Source of the DNA: JBOFIQ01 sp051654905
GTDB lineage: Bacteria; Actinomycetota; Actinomycetes; Propionibacteriales; Propionibacteriaceae
Direction of reading: 5' to 3'
NCBI GenBank assembly: GCA_051654905.1
Contig: JBOFYY010000135.1
Location: 1-64,000 of the forward strand
Length of the DNA stretch: 64,000 nt
Positions 42,017 to 50,695 of the stretch are shown here, in pieces (positions within the stretch are counted from its first letter, which is position 1; the number at the start of each line of letters is the position of its first letter). A model generated the notes under the pieces. The model did not search any database, had not been told where the DNA came from, and was given only the letters and a program-made list of their open reading frames with translations. Position numbers and translations under genes: made by a program.

Positions 42017-42928
42017 ATGACTACTCGCCGCGCCTTCCTCTTTGGGTTAGCCGCAGTAGCTTTATCTGGTTGTGCCGTACCAGATGATGAACCTCCTGAG
42101 AGTTCAAAAACTCCCAGCTCAACCCCAGAATCAATAAGCAGAAACCCAACCCCTTCTATTTTGGCTTCTGTTACTCCCACCGTGACACCATCGAAGTTAG
42201 TTGCGATAGCAAAGCCGACGCGAGAAGAAATTATCGCTACCTATGGACAGAAAACCCCACAAGAGTGGGGGCTGGCAGTAACTGGAACCATCACTCAAAC
42301 AACTGCTTTGGCTAAAGCTGCTGGAAAAGTAGCATTGACGTTTGATGCCTGTGTAGGTTCTGGTGGTAGCGGATATGATGCAGCTCTAATTAAAACCCTG
42401 CGCGACTATAAAATTAGAGCAACTTTATTACTTAATGCTCGCTGGATTATGTCTAATGGATCATTGGCAAAAGAACTTGCAGATGATCCATTATTTGAGG
42501 TTCAAAGCCACGGGTCATGCCATATTCCATTATCGGTTAATGGGAAATGTGCTTACGGTATTCCCGGAACTAAAAATATTTCTGAAATATACAATGAAGT
42601 ACTGGTCGCTAATGATGCTATCGCTAGTATTTCTAGTAAGCCGGTAACATTTTTCCGTCCCGGGACAGCATATGCTGACGATATTGCTGCAGCGATTGCC
42701 CGTGACTTAGGAATGCCAATTATTTCTTTCAGTGTCAATGGCGACGGTGGGGCAACTTTTACCGCAGATCAAGTGCGGCAAGAGCTGGGGAATGTGCAAC
42801 CAGGAGATGTTGTTATCTCACACATGAATCAGCCGCAAAGCTGTACTGCACAAGGTTATGCCCGTTCCTTGCCGATGCTATGCGACAAGGGCATAACCTT
42901 TGGAACACTCAGTGAGGTTTGCAGCTAG
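42017..42928 (+). CDS. Secreted polysaccharide deacetylase (NodB-like) lipoprotein
   Basis: The signal peptide (TTRRAFLFGLAAVALSGC) ends in a lipobox, and the paired Arg could make it a Tat substrate. A Pro/Ser/Thr-rich spacer of about 60 residues follows. NodB-type motifs are TFDACVG (residues 108-114), SHGSCH with two metal histidines, FFRPGTAY, and GDVVISHMN. It probably deacetylates peptidoglycan or another surface glycan. The canonical TFDD aspartate pair is TFDA here. A long inverted repeat lies in the last codons. Confidence 0.86.
   Translation: MTTRRAFLFGLAAVALSGCAVPDDEPPESSKTPSSTPESISRNPTPSILASVTPTVTPSKLVAIAKPTREEIIATYGQKTPQEWGLAVTGTITQTTALAKAAGKVALTFDACVGSGGSGYDAALIKTLRDYKIRATLLLNARWIMSNGSLAKELADDPLFEVQSHGSCHIPLSVNGKCAYGIPGTKNISEIYNEVLVANDAIASISSKPVTFFRPGTAYADDIAAAIARDLGMPIISFSVNGDGGATFTADQVRQELGNVQPGDVVISHMNQPQSCTAQGYARSLPMLCDKGITFGTLSEVCS
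42852..42900. repeat. 12-base inverted repeat inside the deacetylase 3' end
   Basis: AAGGTTATGCCC (42852-42863) is repeated inverted as GGGCATAACCTT (42889-42900). TTGCCG and CGACAA pair further inside. It could slow or end transcription between the converging deacetylase and proA genes. Confidence 0.5.
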
Positions 42929-42947
42929 CAAGCACTGCAACTAGGGG

Positions 42948-44201
42948 TCAACGAATCTGACCACTGCCAGTGACTAGCCACTTTGTTGTTACCAGTTCTG
43001 CTAGCCCCATCGGTCCGCGAGCGTGGAGTTTCTGGGTAGAAATACCAATCTCGGCACCAAATCCAAACTCGCCACCATCAGTAAAACGACTTGAAGCATT
43101 AACTATTACTGCGGCAGCATCTACTTCGTTCTGCCAGCGAGCTGCCGCAACTGGATCTGCAGTCACAATAACTTCAGTATGACCAGTGGAATACTGGGAA
43201 ATATGGTCAAGAGCGGCGTCGAAAGAATCGACGACGCGCACTGCCATTTCCATTGCTAAATACTCAGTTTTCCAATCAGATTCGGTCGCTGGATAGGTAT
43301 CAAGACCGGCCGCTAGCGCCGCGTCGAAAGCAACATTATCGCCGTGGACGATTACGCCAGGACCGTAAAACTCATCAAAAACCAGCGGAAGGAAAGTATC
43401 GGCGATATCGCGGTGAACTAGAAGCGTTTCAGCAGAATTGCAGACGCTAGTGCGCTGAGTTTTTGAATTAACGACGATCTCTTTTGCCATCTCTAAATCA
43501 GCTGCAGCATCGACGTAAATATGACAATTTCCAGATCCGGTTTCGATAACTGGAACAGTTGCAGTTTCAACGACCGTAGCAATTAACTCGGCAGAACCTC
43601 GCGGAATAACAAGATCCACCAGTCCGCGAGCAGTAAGTAACTCTGTTACTTCTGCACGGTCGCCGCTATCTAACAGCACCACGGCATCCGGGGTGATGCC
43701 ACAGTCAGCCAAAACATCTCGAATAATAGCTACCAAGGTTTTGGCTGACGATAATGCGGCTGATCCGCCACGCAAAACACATACTGAGCCACAAGCAAAA
43801 GCAATAGCGAAAGCATCAACAGTAACGTTGGGGCGAGCCTCGTAGATAATCCCAATAACGCCAAAAGGTACCGTTACTTCTTGTAGACGTAAACCATTGG
43901 GTCTAGTTACGTCCCGGCGCACAATTCCCAGCGGACAGGCAAGAGCGGCAATATCCCGAACCGCCGTAGCAATACCAGCGATTTTATCGACATTAAGTTC
44001 CAGCCGATCTAAAAGATTAGCGGGCATGCCGTTCTGACGTCCGCGAGCCAGATCGTTACCATTGGCGGCAATAATGTCAGCACTACGTTCTTCCAGCGCG
44101 GTGGCAATCGCCAATAATGCGTCAGAGCGTTCTTCGGGGCGCAGCCGCGCCACTTGATTGCGTACGGCATGGGCGCGCTGTAGCGCTTGGCTGGTATTCA
44201 T
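42948..44201 (-). CDS. proA: Glutamate-5-semialdehyde dehydrogenase (gamma-glutamyl phosphate reductase)
   Basis: It performs the second step of proline synthesis, reducing glutamyl phosphate with NADPH. The catalytic cysteine lies in SKTQRTSVCNSAETLLV. Other motifs are PFGVIGIIYEARPNVTVDAFA, VCVLRGGSAALSS and NASSRFTDGGEFGFGAEIGIST. At 417 residues it is of normal length. The ATG is immediately adjacent to the proB stop with no gap, so the two form a coupled proBA operon. Confidence 0.97.
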   Translation of the reverse strand: MNTSQALQRAHAVRNQVARLRPEERSDALLAIATALEERSADIIAANGNDLARGRQNGMPANLLDRLELNVDKIAGIATAVRDIAALACPLGIVRRDVTRPNGLRLQEVTVPFGVIGIIYEARPNVTVDAFAIAFACGSVCVLRGGSAALSSAKTLVAIIRDVLADCGITPDAVVLLDSGDRAEVTELLTARGLVDLVIPRGSAELIATVVETATVPVIETGSGNCHIYVDAAADLEMAKEIVVNSKTQRTSVCNSAETLLVHRDIADTFLPLVFDEFYGPGVIVHGDNVAFDAALAAGLDTYPATESDWKTEYLAMEMAVRVVDSFDAALDHISQYSTGHTEVIVTADPVAAARWQNEVDAAAVIVNASSRFTDGGEFGFGAEIGISTQKLHARGPMGLAELVTTKWLVTGSGQIR

Positions 44202-45326
44202 CTAGATTTCCTGACAGTTAAGAACAACAAGCTGATCTCGATGTACAAGTTCACGCTCATATTCAGGACCAAGTTCTCGGGCAAGATCATGGGTGGAACG
44301 CCCCATCATGGCAGGGATCTCGTCGCTTGAAGCATTGACGAATCCTCGGGCAATAACATGGCCTTGCTGGGTTACCATTTCGATGGCGTCGCCAGCTTCA
44401 AAAACTCCAGAAACATCGATAACCCCAGCAGGAAGCAAACTGGCAGTGCCCTGAACCGCAGTAACAGCACCCTTATCTAGAACAAGTCGTCCTTGCGGCG
44501 TAGCGGCGTAGGCAAGCCAAAGTAGTCGAGGAGAGCGTCGACGATGAGTGGGGGCGAAAATAGTGCCGACAGCTTCGCCGCAGAGAGCTTCGTAAGCTAA
44601 ATCTGCTGAGGTTAATAGGGTAGTGACGCCAGTAGAAGTAGCCATCTGGGCTGCTTGGATTTTCGTCACCATACCGCCAGTGCCAACACCAGATCCTGCC
44701 GCGCCAATAGTGACACCTGTTAGTTCGGCCACCGAGGGCACATAAGAAATCTGCTGGGCGGCAGGATCGCTGGGTGGGCGATCGTAGAGCGCATCAACGT
44801 CCGACAATAAAACAAGGGCTTGAGCGTCAGCTAAATGAGCTACTAAAGCAGCTAGCCGATCATTATCGCCAAACCGAATTTCATCAACGGCAACCGCATC
44901 ATTTTCGTTGATGATCGGGATGACCCCTAGTTCTAAGAGCCGGTTCAAGGAGCGACGCGCATTACGGTACCGACCGCGAATAATCACATCAGAACTGGTG
45001 AGAAGAAGTTGAGCTACGGTGAGTCGGTGTCGAGCAAAAGCGGCCGCATAGGCAGCGACGAGAGCACCCTGTCCGACCGCGGCGGCAGCTTGTTGGGTAG
45101 CTACATCTTTGGGGCGTTCACTTAACCCCAAAGGTGCAATTCCAGCAGCGATAGCTCCTGACGAAACCAACACAACTTGCTGTCCAGCTTTAACTCGAGC
45201 TGCGAGGGCATCTACTAGAGCGTCAAGGCGACGAATATCTAGCCCGCCGGCTGCAGTAGCAAGACTGGACGACCCTACTTTGACCACAAGGCGGGGGGCA
45301 TCGGGGATCTGGACAGGGCTCTTCAC
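44202..45326 (-). CDS. proB: Glutamate 5-kinase
   Basis: It catalyses the first step of proline synthesis. The amino-acid-kinase domain shows VVKVGSSSLA, VLVSSGAIAAGIAPLGL, IPIINENDAVAVDEIRFGDND and GTGGMVTKIQAAQMATSTGV. A PUA domain covers about residues 275-365 (GRLVLDKGAVTAV, VIARGFVNASSDEI). It has 374 residues. The domain that binds proline for feedback is present. proA is directly downstream. Confidence 0.97.
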   Translation of the reverse strand: MKSPVQIPDAPRLVVKVGSSSLATAAGGLDIRRLDALVDALAARVKAGQQVVLVSSGAIAAGIAPLGLSERPKDVATQQAAAAVGQGALVAAYAAAFARHRLTVAQLLLTSSDVIIRGRYRNARRSLNRLLELGVIPIINENDAVAVDEIRFGDNDRLAALVAHLADAQALVLLSDVDALYDRPPSDPAAQQISYVPSVAELTGVTIGAAGSGVGTGGMVTKIQAAQMATSTGVTTLLTSADLAYEALCGEAVGTIFAPTHRRRSPRLLWLAYAATPQGRLVLDKGAVTAVQGTASLLPAGVIDVSGVFEAGDAIEMVTQQGHVIARGFVNASSDEIPAMMGRSTHDLARELGPEYERELVHRDQLVVLNCQEI

Positions 45327-45382
45327 TCGTCAATTCTATGTCGTGTCAACAATTTTCGGTATCTGGTTAGGTGGATACTGAA

Positions 45383-46408
45383 CTAATGGCTTGCCTCATA
45401 AGTAGCATCCAGAGCTTGTAAAGCAGCGTAAGCAGCTTTGGCTCGGGTGAGATCCCCAGAACGCAGATCGCGATCGATACCTATGATTTTCTCCTTGGAG
45501 ATACCAGCGGCTACTGCCCTGCGTAGATTGGCAGGCGAGGCTAACTCGGGTGCTACCGTAGCGTAATCAATAGCAGCAGTGGCGTTGGTAGTGCTGTAGC
45601 GCAGGTTGGAAGTTTCAGAAAAGGAGACGCCAAAAGTTTTAGCAACTACAGCAGCGTAGCCATTGTTGCCAGCATCATTTGGGTGAAAAGATTCGACGAC
45701 CGGTAAAGATATGTTGTTGATCCATGGCTGCGAATCGCAAACAGCATGCCCCCTAAAGGAAGGTCTTGCATCAGCAAAAGCGAGACCGTACTTAGCGGCT
45801 TTCTGCTTCATGAGCGTATTTAATTCCATAGTTAGAGAGTCCATGCGACTCATCTCATCAGCAGTAAAGAAGGTTAATGGGTGACAGTTTGTGCCATTGA
45901 AAAGTAGCGGGTAACCCACAACTATCGTCTTGGCTTGAGGTGCTTTTTTCTGAATAGCTGAGTAGAGGGTATCGAGACGTTGCGGAAGGATATTTTTAAG
46001 CATTTTCGCGGCAGTATCGAGTTTGCCGTGGCAGTTTCCCATCCAGCCTGGGAGTATGCAATCGACGAGAATTGGTGCAAAACCAGCATCATTTCCGCCA
46101 CCGGTCACTGTGACGTAATTAGTAGTTGGAGAAAGCGCTTGAATCTGGTTGGTCATAATGTCGGATATGACGGCACCAGAACAGGCTTGATAGTTGAGAT
46201 TCCAGCCATGTTGGCTAGCTAGTAGCGCCGGATAACCTTCTGGTGATCGGTAGCAGTGAAATTCGGTGCTGGATCTTGTGCCAACTCCAGCAGAGTAGGA
46301 ATCACCTAACGCAACATAGGAAATATTTGCAGCGGAGGCTGAAACTGGAAAGGTGTTTAAGGTTGCCAGAGCTAATCCGGCAACAGCTAACGTGAGGGTA
46401 GTTTTCAT
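45383..46408 (-). CDS. Secreted SGNH/GDSL hydrolase (lipase or esterase)
   Basis: A signal peptide (residues 1-27, ending VSASA) directs secretion. The four SGNH blocks are visible: YVALGDSYSAGVG with the nucleophile Ser, a Gly in block II (QACSGAVISD), VTVTGGGNDAGF with the Asn, and SFHPNDAGNNGYA with the Asp/His pair. Six cysteines suggest disulphides. It has 341 residues. The C-terminal 65 residues are Ala-rich with a coiled or helical appearance. Its substrate is probably a lipid or acylated glycan. Confidence 0.87.
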   Translation of the reverse strand: MKTTLTLAVAGLALATLNTFPVSASAANISYVALGDSYSAGVGTRSSTEFHCYRSPEGYPALLASQHGWNLNYQACSGAVISDIMTNQIQALSPTTNYVTVTGGGNDAGFAPILVDCILPGWMGNCHGKLDTAAKMLKNILPQRLDTLYSAIQKKAPQAKTIVVGYPLLFNGTNCHPLTFFTADEMSRMDSLTMELNTLMKQKAAKYGLAFADARPSFRGHAVCDSQPWINNISLPVVESFHPNDAGNNGYAAVVAKTFGVSFSETSNLRYSTTNATAAIDYATVAPELASPANLRRAVAAGISKEKIIGIDRDLRSGDLTRAKAAYAALQALDATYEASH

Positions 46409-46507
46409 ACCCTTGATCTTTGCGGTAACAGTGTTGCAAAAGTAGAAAAGCTACAACGATGTTATACGTAAAATATTGGTACTTTCCTATAAAAATACTT
46501 AAAAAGA

Positions 46508-46639
46508 TCAGATGTGTTGTTTGCGAGGTCTAGCAAGAAAACCAAGGACTATTCCAAGCGGAGAAAGTACTGCTGGGACTGCGATAGCAATAGTAGCAAA
46601 GATGCCGACGGGCGCGGCTGTAACAAGTAAGTCAGTCAT
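46508..46639 (-). CDS. Small hydrophobic protein (43 residues)
   Basis: ATG 46639 opens the frame MTDLLVTAAPVGIFATIAIA, then VPAVLSPLGIVLGFLARPRK, ending QHI. One long or two short membrane segments are followed by a positive tail, so it would sit in the membrane with its C-terminus inside. AAGGA is placed 8-9 bases upstream. The ATG overlaps the stop of the preceding tiny ORF (TAATG), an arrangement typical of coupled genes. No family was recognised. Confidence 0.55.
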   Translation of the reverse strand: MTDLLVTAAPVGIFATIAIAVPAVLSPLGIVLGFLARPRKQHI

Positions 46640-46731
46640 TAGATGTTCCTTGCTACTAGTGGAGCAACTGCCATAGCGATGATGGTGATAGCAGCAAGAA
46701 AAATGCCGATGGTAGAAAAAATAGTACTCAT
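46639..46731 (-). CDS. Tiny membrane protein (30 residues)
   Basis: The frame reads MSTIFSTIGIFLAAITIIAM and then AVAPLVARNI: a single transmembrane helix with a short basic end. It resembles small subunits of membrane complexes in size (for example KdpF), but no kdp genes are nearby. Its own ribosome site is weak. The overlap with the 43-residue frame makes it likely that both are real and made together. Confidence 0.5.
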   Translation of the reverse strand: MSTIFSTIGIFLAAITIIAMAVAPLVARNI

Positions 46732-47002
46732 AGAAACCAGTGTGGTGATTGTAGGGATTTTCTACATCAGGGATATAGGGTATCTAACCCCTTATCTTCC
46801 CCTGATGTCCTGTTTAGGGAAAGCAGTATCGGTTTGAGAAAAAAGCTTATTTTTAGATCGACTGTGGATAAATCTGACCCCAAGTGAGCAGCAGTGATGC
46901 TACATGCGTAAGAATCATGATCGTTGTCTAGAGCGAGTTAGCTATACCTAACAGACTTGAAAGCAATATCCCATCTACACCTCTGGATACAAGGAAGAAA
47001 CC

Positions 47003-47647
47003 GTGGTTAGCTCCACCCCACCCCCGGAGCCGCAGCTTGCCCGTACCCGGGTACAAGCTCGAGCTCGTCGTAATTCGCGCCAGATAGCAGTTGGAGTTGC
47101 CGCTATCTGCCTAGGCGGTCTTGGTTCAGCTGGACTATGGGTTCAGGCTGCTTCGTCATCACAAGTAGTTCAGCTAGCTCATGATCTACACCGAGGGGAG
47201 GTCGTTGATGCTGATGATTTCGTTGCTGTGACGATAGGCAGAGTCCCGCAAGGGGCAACAGTTCCGGCAAACCAGATAGCAACTTTAGTAGGACGTACCG
47301 CGCTAGCAGATTTACCGACGGGATCGCTGCTAGCTCCCGGAGCTGTTGGTGAAACATCACTAACAAAAGATCAGATCGTAGTAGGGCTACGGCTAGAGGC
47401 AGGACGAGTTCCAGCACAAACCCTGTATTCAGGAACGAACGTAGTTTTAGTTGGAGTGGCTCCAGCTGGACAACCTGCTGATAAAGCAGAGAGTAAAACT
47501 ATTGCAGCAATAGTTAGCACCGCTAGTGCACTTCAACCTGATGGGGAAATCACCTTAGACGTTGTGGTTAGCCGCAATGACGCGGTTCAAACAACAAAGC
47601 TTGCAGCAGCCAACCAGTTAGCTGTGGTGAAAGAAAGTAGCCGCTGA
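47003..47647 (+). CDS. SAF-domain protein of the Tad locus (CpaB/RcpC-like)
   Basis: It has 214 residues, with a basic cytoplasmic N-terminus, one membrane segment (IAVGVAAICLGGLGSAGLWV, about residues 32-51) and an external SAF domain (LHRGEVVDADDFVAVTIG, with LVGRTALADLPTGSLLAPGAV). Such proteins help to assemble Tad/Flp pili. The GTG start has GGAAG upstream. The following ATPase gene overlaps it (TGATG), so it opens the nine-gene tad operon. Confidence 0.78.
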   Translation: MVSSTPPPEPQLARTRVQARARRNSRQIAVGVAAICLGGLGSAGLWVQAASSSQVVQLAHDLHRGEVVDADDFVAVTIGRVPQGATVPANQIATLVGRTALADLPTGSLLAPGAVGETSLTKDQIVVGLRLEAGRVPAQTLYSGTNVVLVGVAPAGQPADKAESKTIAAIVSTASALQPDGEITLDVVVSRNDAVQTTKLAAANQLAVVKESSR

Positions 47648-48405
47648 TGATAACTCTTTTAACAAGCGCTACGGGGGCGCCAGGAGTTACAACTACAGCA
47701 TTAGGGCTAACCTTGGCTTGGCCGCGCCCAGCGCTATTAGTTGATGCAGATAGAGATGCTCCACAAGCAATACTTGCGGGCTATCTAAAAGGGATAGATC
47801 CCCAAAATCGAGGACTTCCTGCGCTAGCGCAAGCTCATCGGGAAGCGCGCGCACTTGATGTTATTGGGCAGTGCTTACCGCTGCCGCCAACCTACGAACA
47901 TGCTTTCTTGCCGGGTTTTTCTAATCCCGCCCAAGAAAGTGTTTTCGCTTCCGTATGGCCACCACTGGCACATGCTTTTGCTGCGGTAGGAGCTAGCGAA
48001 CGAGACGTAATTATTGACGTTGGACGGATTCGCACCGGACTGCCGTCAGCCTTAGTTCGTAGCGCTGACCGTATTGTGATTGTTGCTAGATCTAACCTGC
48101 AATCGTTGGCACCTTTGCGTTATCACCTTGATGGGTTGTTAGAACAAAGTGAACGCGATGATGCTATTCAGTTTTTGATTGTGGGACCTGATAGACCATA
48201 TTCGCTAAAAGAAATTCGGAAGCAATTTCCAGTCGCTGTGACATCGATTCCGTGGGATCCGTTTGCTGCTACCAACCTAAATGATGGAGCTGATCTAGCA
48301 AAAGATCGCCGCGAAAGTCAGTTGTTGAAAGCATGGCGGTCATTGGCAGAAAAACTTGTTGCAGATCATGATAAACAGCGTGCAGAACTATGGGGTAAGC
48401 GATGA
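47647..48405 (+). CDS. CpaE-like ParA/MinD-family protein with degenerate Walker A
   Basis: It has 252 residues. The N-terminus TLLTSATGAPGVTTTALGLTLAWP is in the place of the deviant Walker A motif but lacks both lysines. LLVDADRDAPQ and DVIIDVGRI follow the family pattern. It is probably the localisation protein of the Tad system, as CpaE is, with lost or weakened ATPase activity. It overlaps the upstream SAF gene by 1 base and the CpaF gene by 4. Confidence 0.72.
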   Translation: MITLLTSATGAPGVTTTALGLTLAWPRPALLVDADRDAPQAILAGYLKGIDPQNRGLPALAQAHREARALDVIGQCLPLPPTYEHAFLPGFSNPAQESVFASVWPPLAHAFAAVGASERDVIIDVGRIRTGLPSALVRSADRIVIVARSNLQSLAPLRYHLDGLLEQSERDDAIQFLIVGPDRPYSLKEIRKQFPVAVTSIPWDPFAATNLNDGADLAKDRRESQLLKAWRSLAEKLVADHDKQRAELWGKR

Positions 48406-49847
48406 GTCGGCTTGCTGATATTCCTTTATTAGGAGTTCCCCTAGTACCAGTTTCTCCTAGTGCAGCAAAGCTGGCTCCAGAGGAGCCAGTACTTGAAGAT
48501 CCGGTGCCAGCGCGAGCATATGAGCAGCGAAATGTTGATGATACCAGCGTCGATTGGGGAGTAGTTGTTGTTCTACGACGGCAAGCCAGCGAAGAAATTT
48601 CTGCGGTGCTGGCAGCTCATGTAGAGCAACATCGTCGCCCAATGTCAGAACAAGACCGAAGAATGATGGGTCGTTCTGTTATTCGTTCGGTCGTACGATC
48701 ACATGCCCAGCGCTTATCCAATGAGGGACTTGCCCTATGGCCAGTTTCCTTAGAGCAGTCTTATGCTACCGCCGTCGAATCAGCGGTTTTTGGTTACGGA
48801 AGGCTGCAGCCGCTCTTTGAGATTCCTACGGCAGAAAATATTGAAATTAATGGCTGTGATCGGGTTACAGTTCAGTTCAATGACGGACAACGAAAATCGT
48901 ATCCAGCTGTCGCAGACTCTGATGAGGAACTCGTTGAAGCAATCAGATTTCTAGGAGAAAGCGCGCGACCTTCGCGTCCTTTCGACGAAGTACATCCGAC
49001 GATGACTTTAGCTATCGGGGATCGTTTTAGGCTGCACGCTATCGGTTTTGGGTTAGCGCATCGGCCAAGTATTACGATCCGACAGCACACCATGACTGAC
49101 GCTAATCTGGCTGCGCTCGTCGATACCAAAATGCTGCCCTCGGAATTAGCTTCCTTGCTAGATGCGGCAGTCAAAGGTCGTAAATCTATTGTGATTGCTG
49201 GCGATCAAGGTGCCGGAAAAACAACCCTGCTGAGAGCACTTATTGCAGCAATTCCAGCCACAGAACGTTTCGGGACGCTGGAAACAGACTACGAGTTGCT
49301 GACACACCTACTACCAGGACGCGAAAATGTAGTGGCTTTACAGTCGCGAGTAGGAATGGGAGAGCGAGTTGATGGTAGGCAATTAGGTGAGGTAACCGTC
49401 GCTGACCTAATCCCAGAGGCACTACGCCAAAACTTAACGCGACTAATTGTTGGAGAGGTACGCGGCAGTGAAGCTGGAGCAATGTTCCAAGCAATGGCTT
49501 CAGGGGCGGGCACGTTATCTACCACGCACTCTCATTCGGCAGCTTCTACGATGGATCGGCTAGCTTCGCGAGTTGCCGAAGGTGGCGTCATCACGATTGC
49601 TGAAGCATATCGTCAGATTGCGCATCATCTTCATCTATTGGTACATGTGACGCTTATTGACGATACTTGGCGCGGTGGACAGCGACGTCGTTTCATTGAC
49701 GAAGTGCGTTATGTAACTGGTGGTTTAGAAGGTGATCGTCCTACAACACATCTGGTTTATCGAGCTGATTTAGCCGGAAATATGTCGCTATATGATCCTC
49801 CGGTAGAGCTGATAACTGAACTTGCTGCTTATCGAGAGGTTCGATGA
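48402..49847 (+). CDS. Tad secretion ATPase CpaF/TadA
   Basis: This is the hexameric motor of pilus assembly, 481 residues. Walker A is GDQGAGKTTLLRAL, and motifs LIVGEVRGSEAGAMFQAMASGAGTLSTTHSHSA contain the Walker B and His boxes of type II/IV secretion ATPases. The N-terminal domain has PLFEIPTAENIEINGCDRVTVQF. It overlaps both neighbours by 4 bases, so it is translated as part of the operon. Confidence 0.93.
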   Translation: MSRLADIPLLGVPLVPVSPSAAKLAPEEPVLEDPVPARAYEQRNVDDTSVDWGVVVVLRRQASEEISAVLAAHVEQHRRPMSEQDRRMMGRSVIRSVVRSHAQRLSNEGLALWPVSLEQSYATAVESAVFGYGRLQPLFEIPTAENIEINGCDRVTVQFNDGQRKSYPAVADSDEELVEAIRFLGESARPSRPFDEVHPTMTLAIGDRFRLHAIGFGLAHRPSITIRQHTMTDANLAALVDTKMLPSELASLLDAAVKGRKSIVIAGDQGAGKTTLLRALIAAIPATERFGTLETDYELLTHLLPGRENVVALQSRVGMGERVDGRQLGEVTVADLIPEALRQNLTRLIVGEVRGSEAGAMFQAMASGAGTLSTTHSHSAASTMDRLASRVAEGGVITIAEAYRQIAHHLHLLVHVTLIDDTWRGGQRRRFIDEVRYVTGGLEGDRPTTHLVYRADLAGNMSLYDPPVELITELAAYREVR

Positions 49848-50695
49848 TGGCAGCATTAGTAGCGATCTGTGGAGCACTGTTCTTTAGCGGTTTAGTGCTG
49901 TGTTATCGAGGTTTCACCACTCCAGCAACTATTGATTCAAGACCACTTATTTCCGGAAAAACAGTAGTAAAAATTAAGGGGTTGGTAACACGCTATCGAC
50001 GGCGGCTTCTGATTGGTAGCGGTGCGGGGATCATACTTTTTCTGATTACGAGTTGGTTAGTGATCCTATTGGTGACACCCATTGTCGTGGTGACGGTATG
50101 GGCGCTGCTGGGAGAACCAACCCACAAAGATAGTGAACTTTTGGAAGCCCTCGATCGTTGGGTGCGCACACTTGCTGCCACGCTCCCAACAGGAGCATCT
50201 GTAGTAGAAGCTATGCGAATCTCTAAAAGACAAGCGCCAGCGACACTAAGCCATTCACTCGACTTAGCTATTCGTCGATTCGACGAGCGCTGGAGCGTAA
50301 GAGAAGCACTTTTAGCAATGGCAGATGAGCTAGCCTCACCAGATACCGATGCTGTTATTGCTGCTTTGATTTTGGCAGCTGAACGAGGAGGGACTGGAGC
50401 CACAACAACCTTGAATGCGTTGGCAGATTCGCTACAGAATCGACTCCATGCGATGCGAGAGATTGAAACTGAACGTGCTAAGCCACGTATTGTTGTGCGC
50501 CAAGTAACAGTAATCACGTTAGTGATGCTGGGATTTTCGTTAGCGGTAGGGAGATCCTTTTTTGAACCATTTGGTACCCCGCAAGGACAACTGGTTCTAG
50601 CGATATTGCTTGCTGCTTATGTGGGGTCATTAGCGATGCTGCACACTTTGACGAAACCGCGACGTCGTGAGCGGATTCTTCGGAGGAATCCGTGA
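49844..50695 (+). CDS. Tad platform membrane protein TadB (T2SSF family)
   Basis: It has 283 residues. Membrane segments lie near residues 4-22, 55-90 and, after the cytoplasmic T2SSF domain (LDRWVRTLAATLPTGASVVEAMRIS, RGGTGATTTLNALADSLQNRL), at about 223-265. It forms the inner-membrane platform with TadC. It overlaps CpaF and TadC by 4 bases each. Confidence 0.86.
   Translation: MMAALVAICGALFFSGLVLCYRGFTTPATIDSRPLISGKTVVKIKGLVTRYRRRLLIGSGAGIILFLITSWLVILLVTPIVVVTVWALLGEPTHKDSELLEALDRWVRTLAATLPTGASVVEAMRISKRQAPATLSHSLDLAIRRFDERWSVREALLAMADELASPDTDAVIAALILAAERGGTGATTTLNALADSLQNRLHAMREIETERAKPRIVVRQVTVITLVMLGFSLAVGRSFFEPFGTPQGQLVLAILLAAYVGSLAMLHTLTKPRRRERILRRNP

Larger units (their letters stand above)
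46409..47002. promoter_or_regulatory. Gap between SGNH gene and tad locus, with palindrome
   Basis: Apart from the two tiny ORFs, GTTAGCTATACCTAAC (46937-46952) is a palindrome with 5-base arms and a TATA centre, about 50 bases before the first tad gene. It is a candidate operator or promoter element for the locus. Confidence 0.4.

Noticed and set aside
46863..46871. Perfect DnaA box TGTGGATAA upstream of the tad locus
   Set aside because: Single 9-mer far from oriC; likely chance or a minor titration site.
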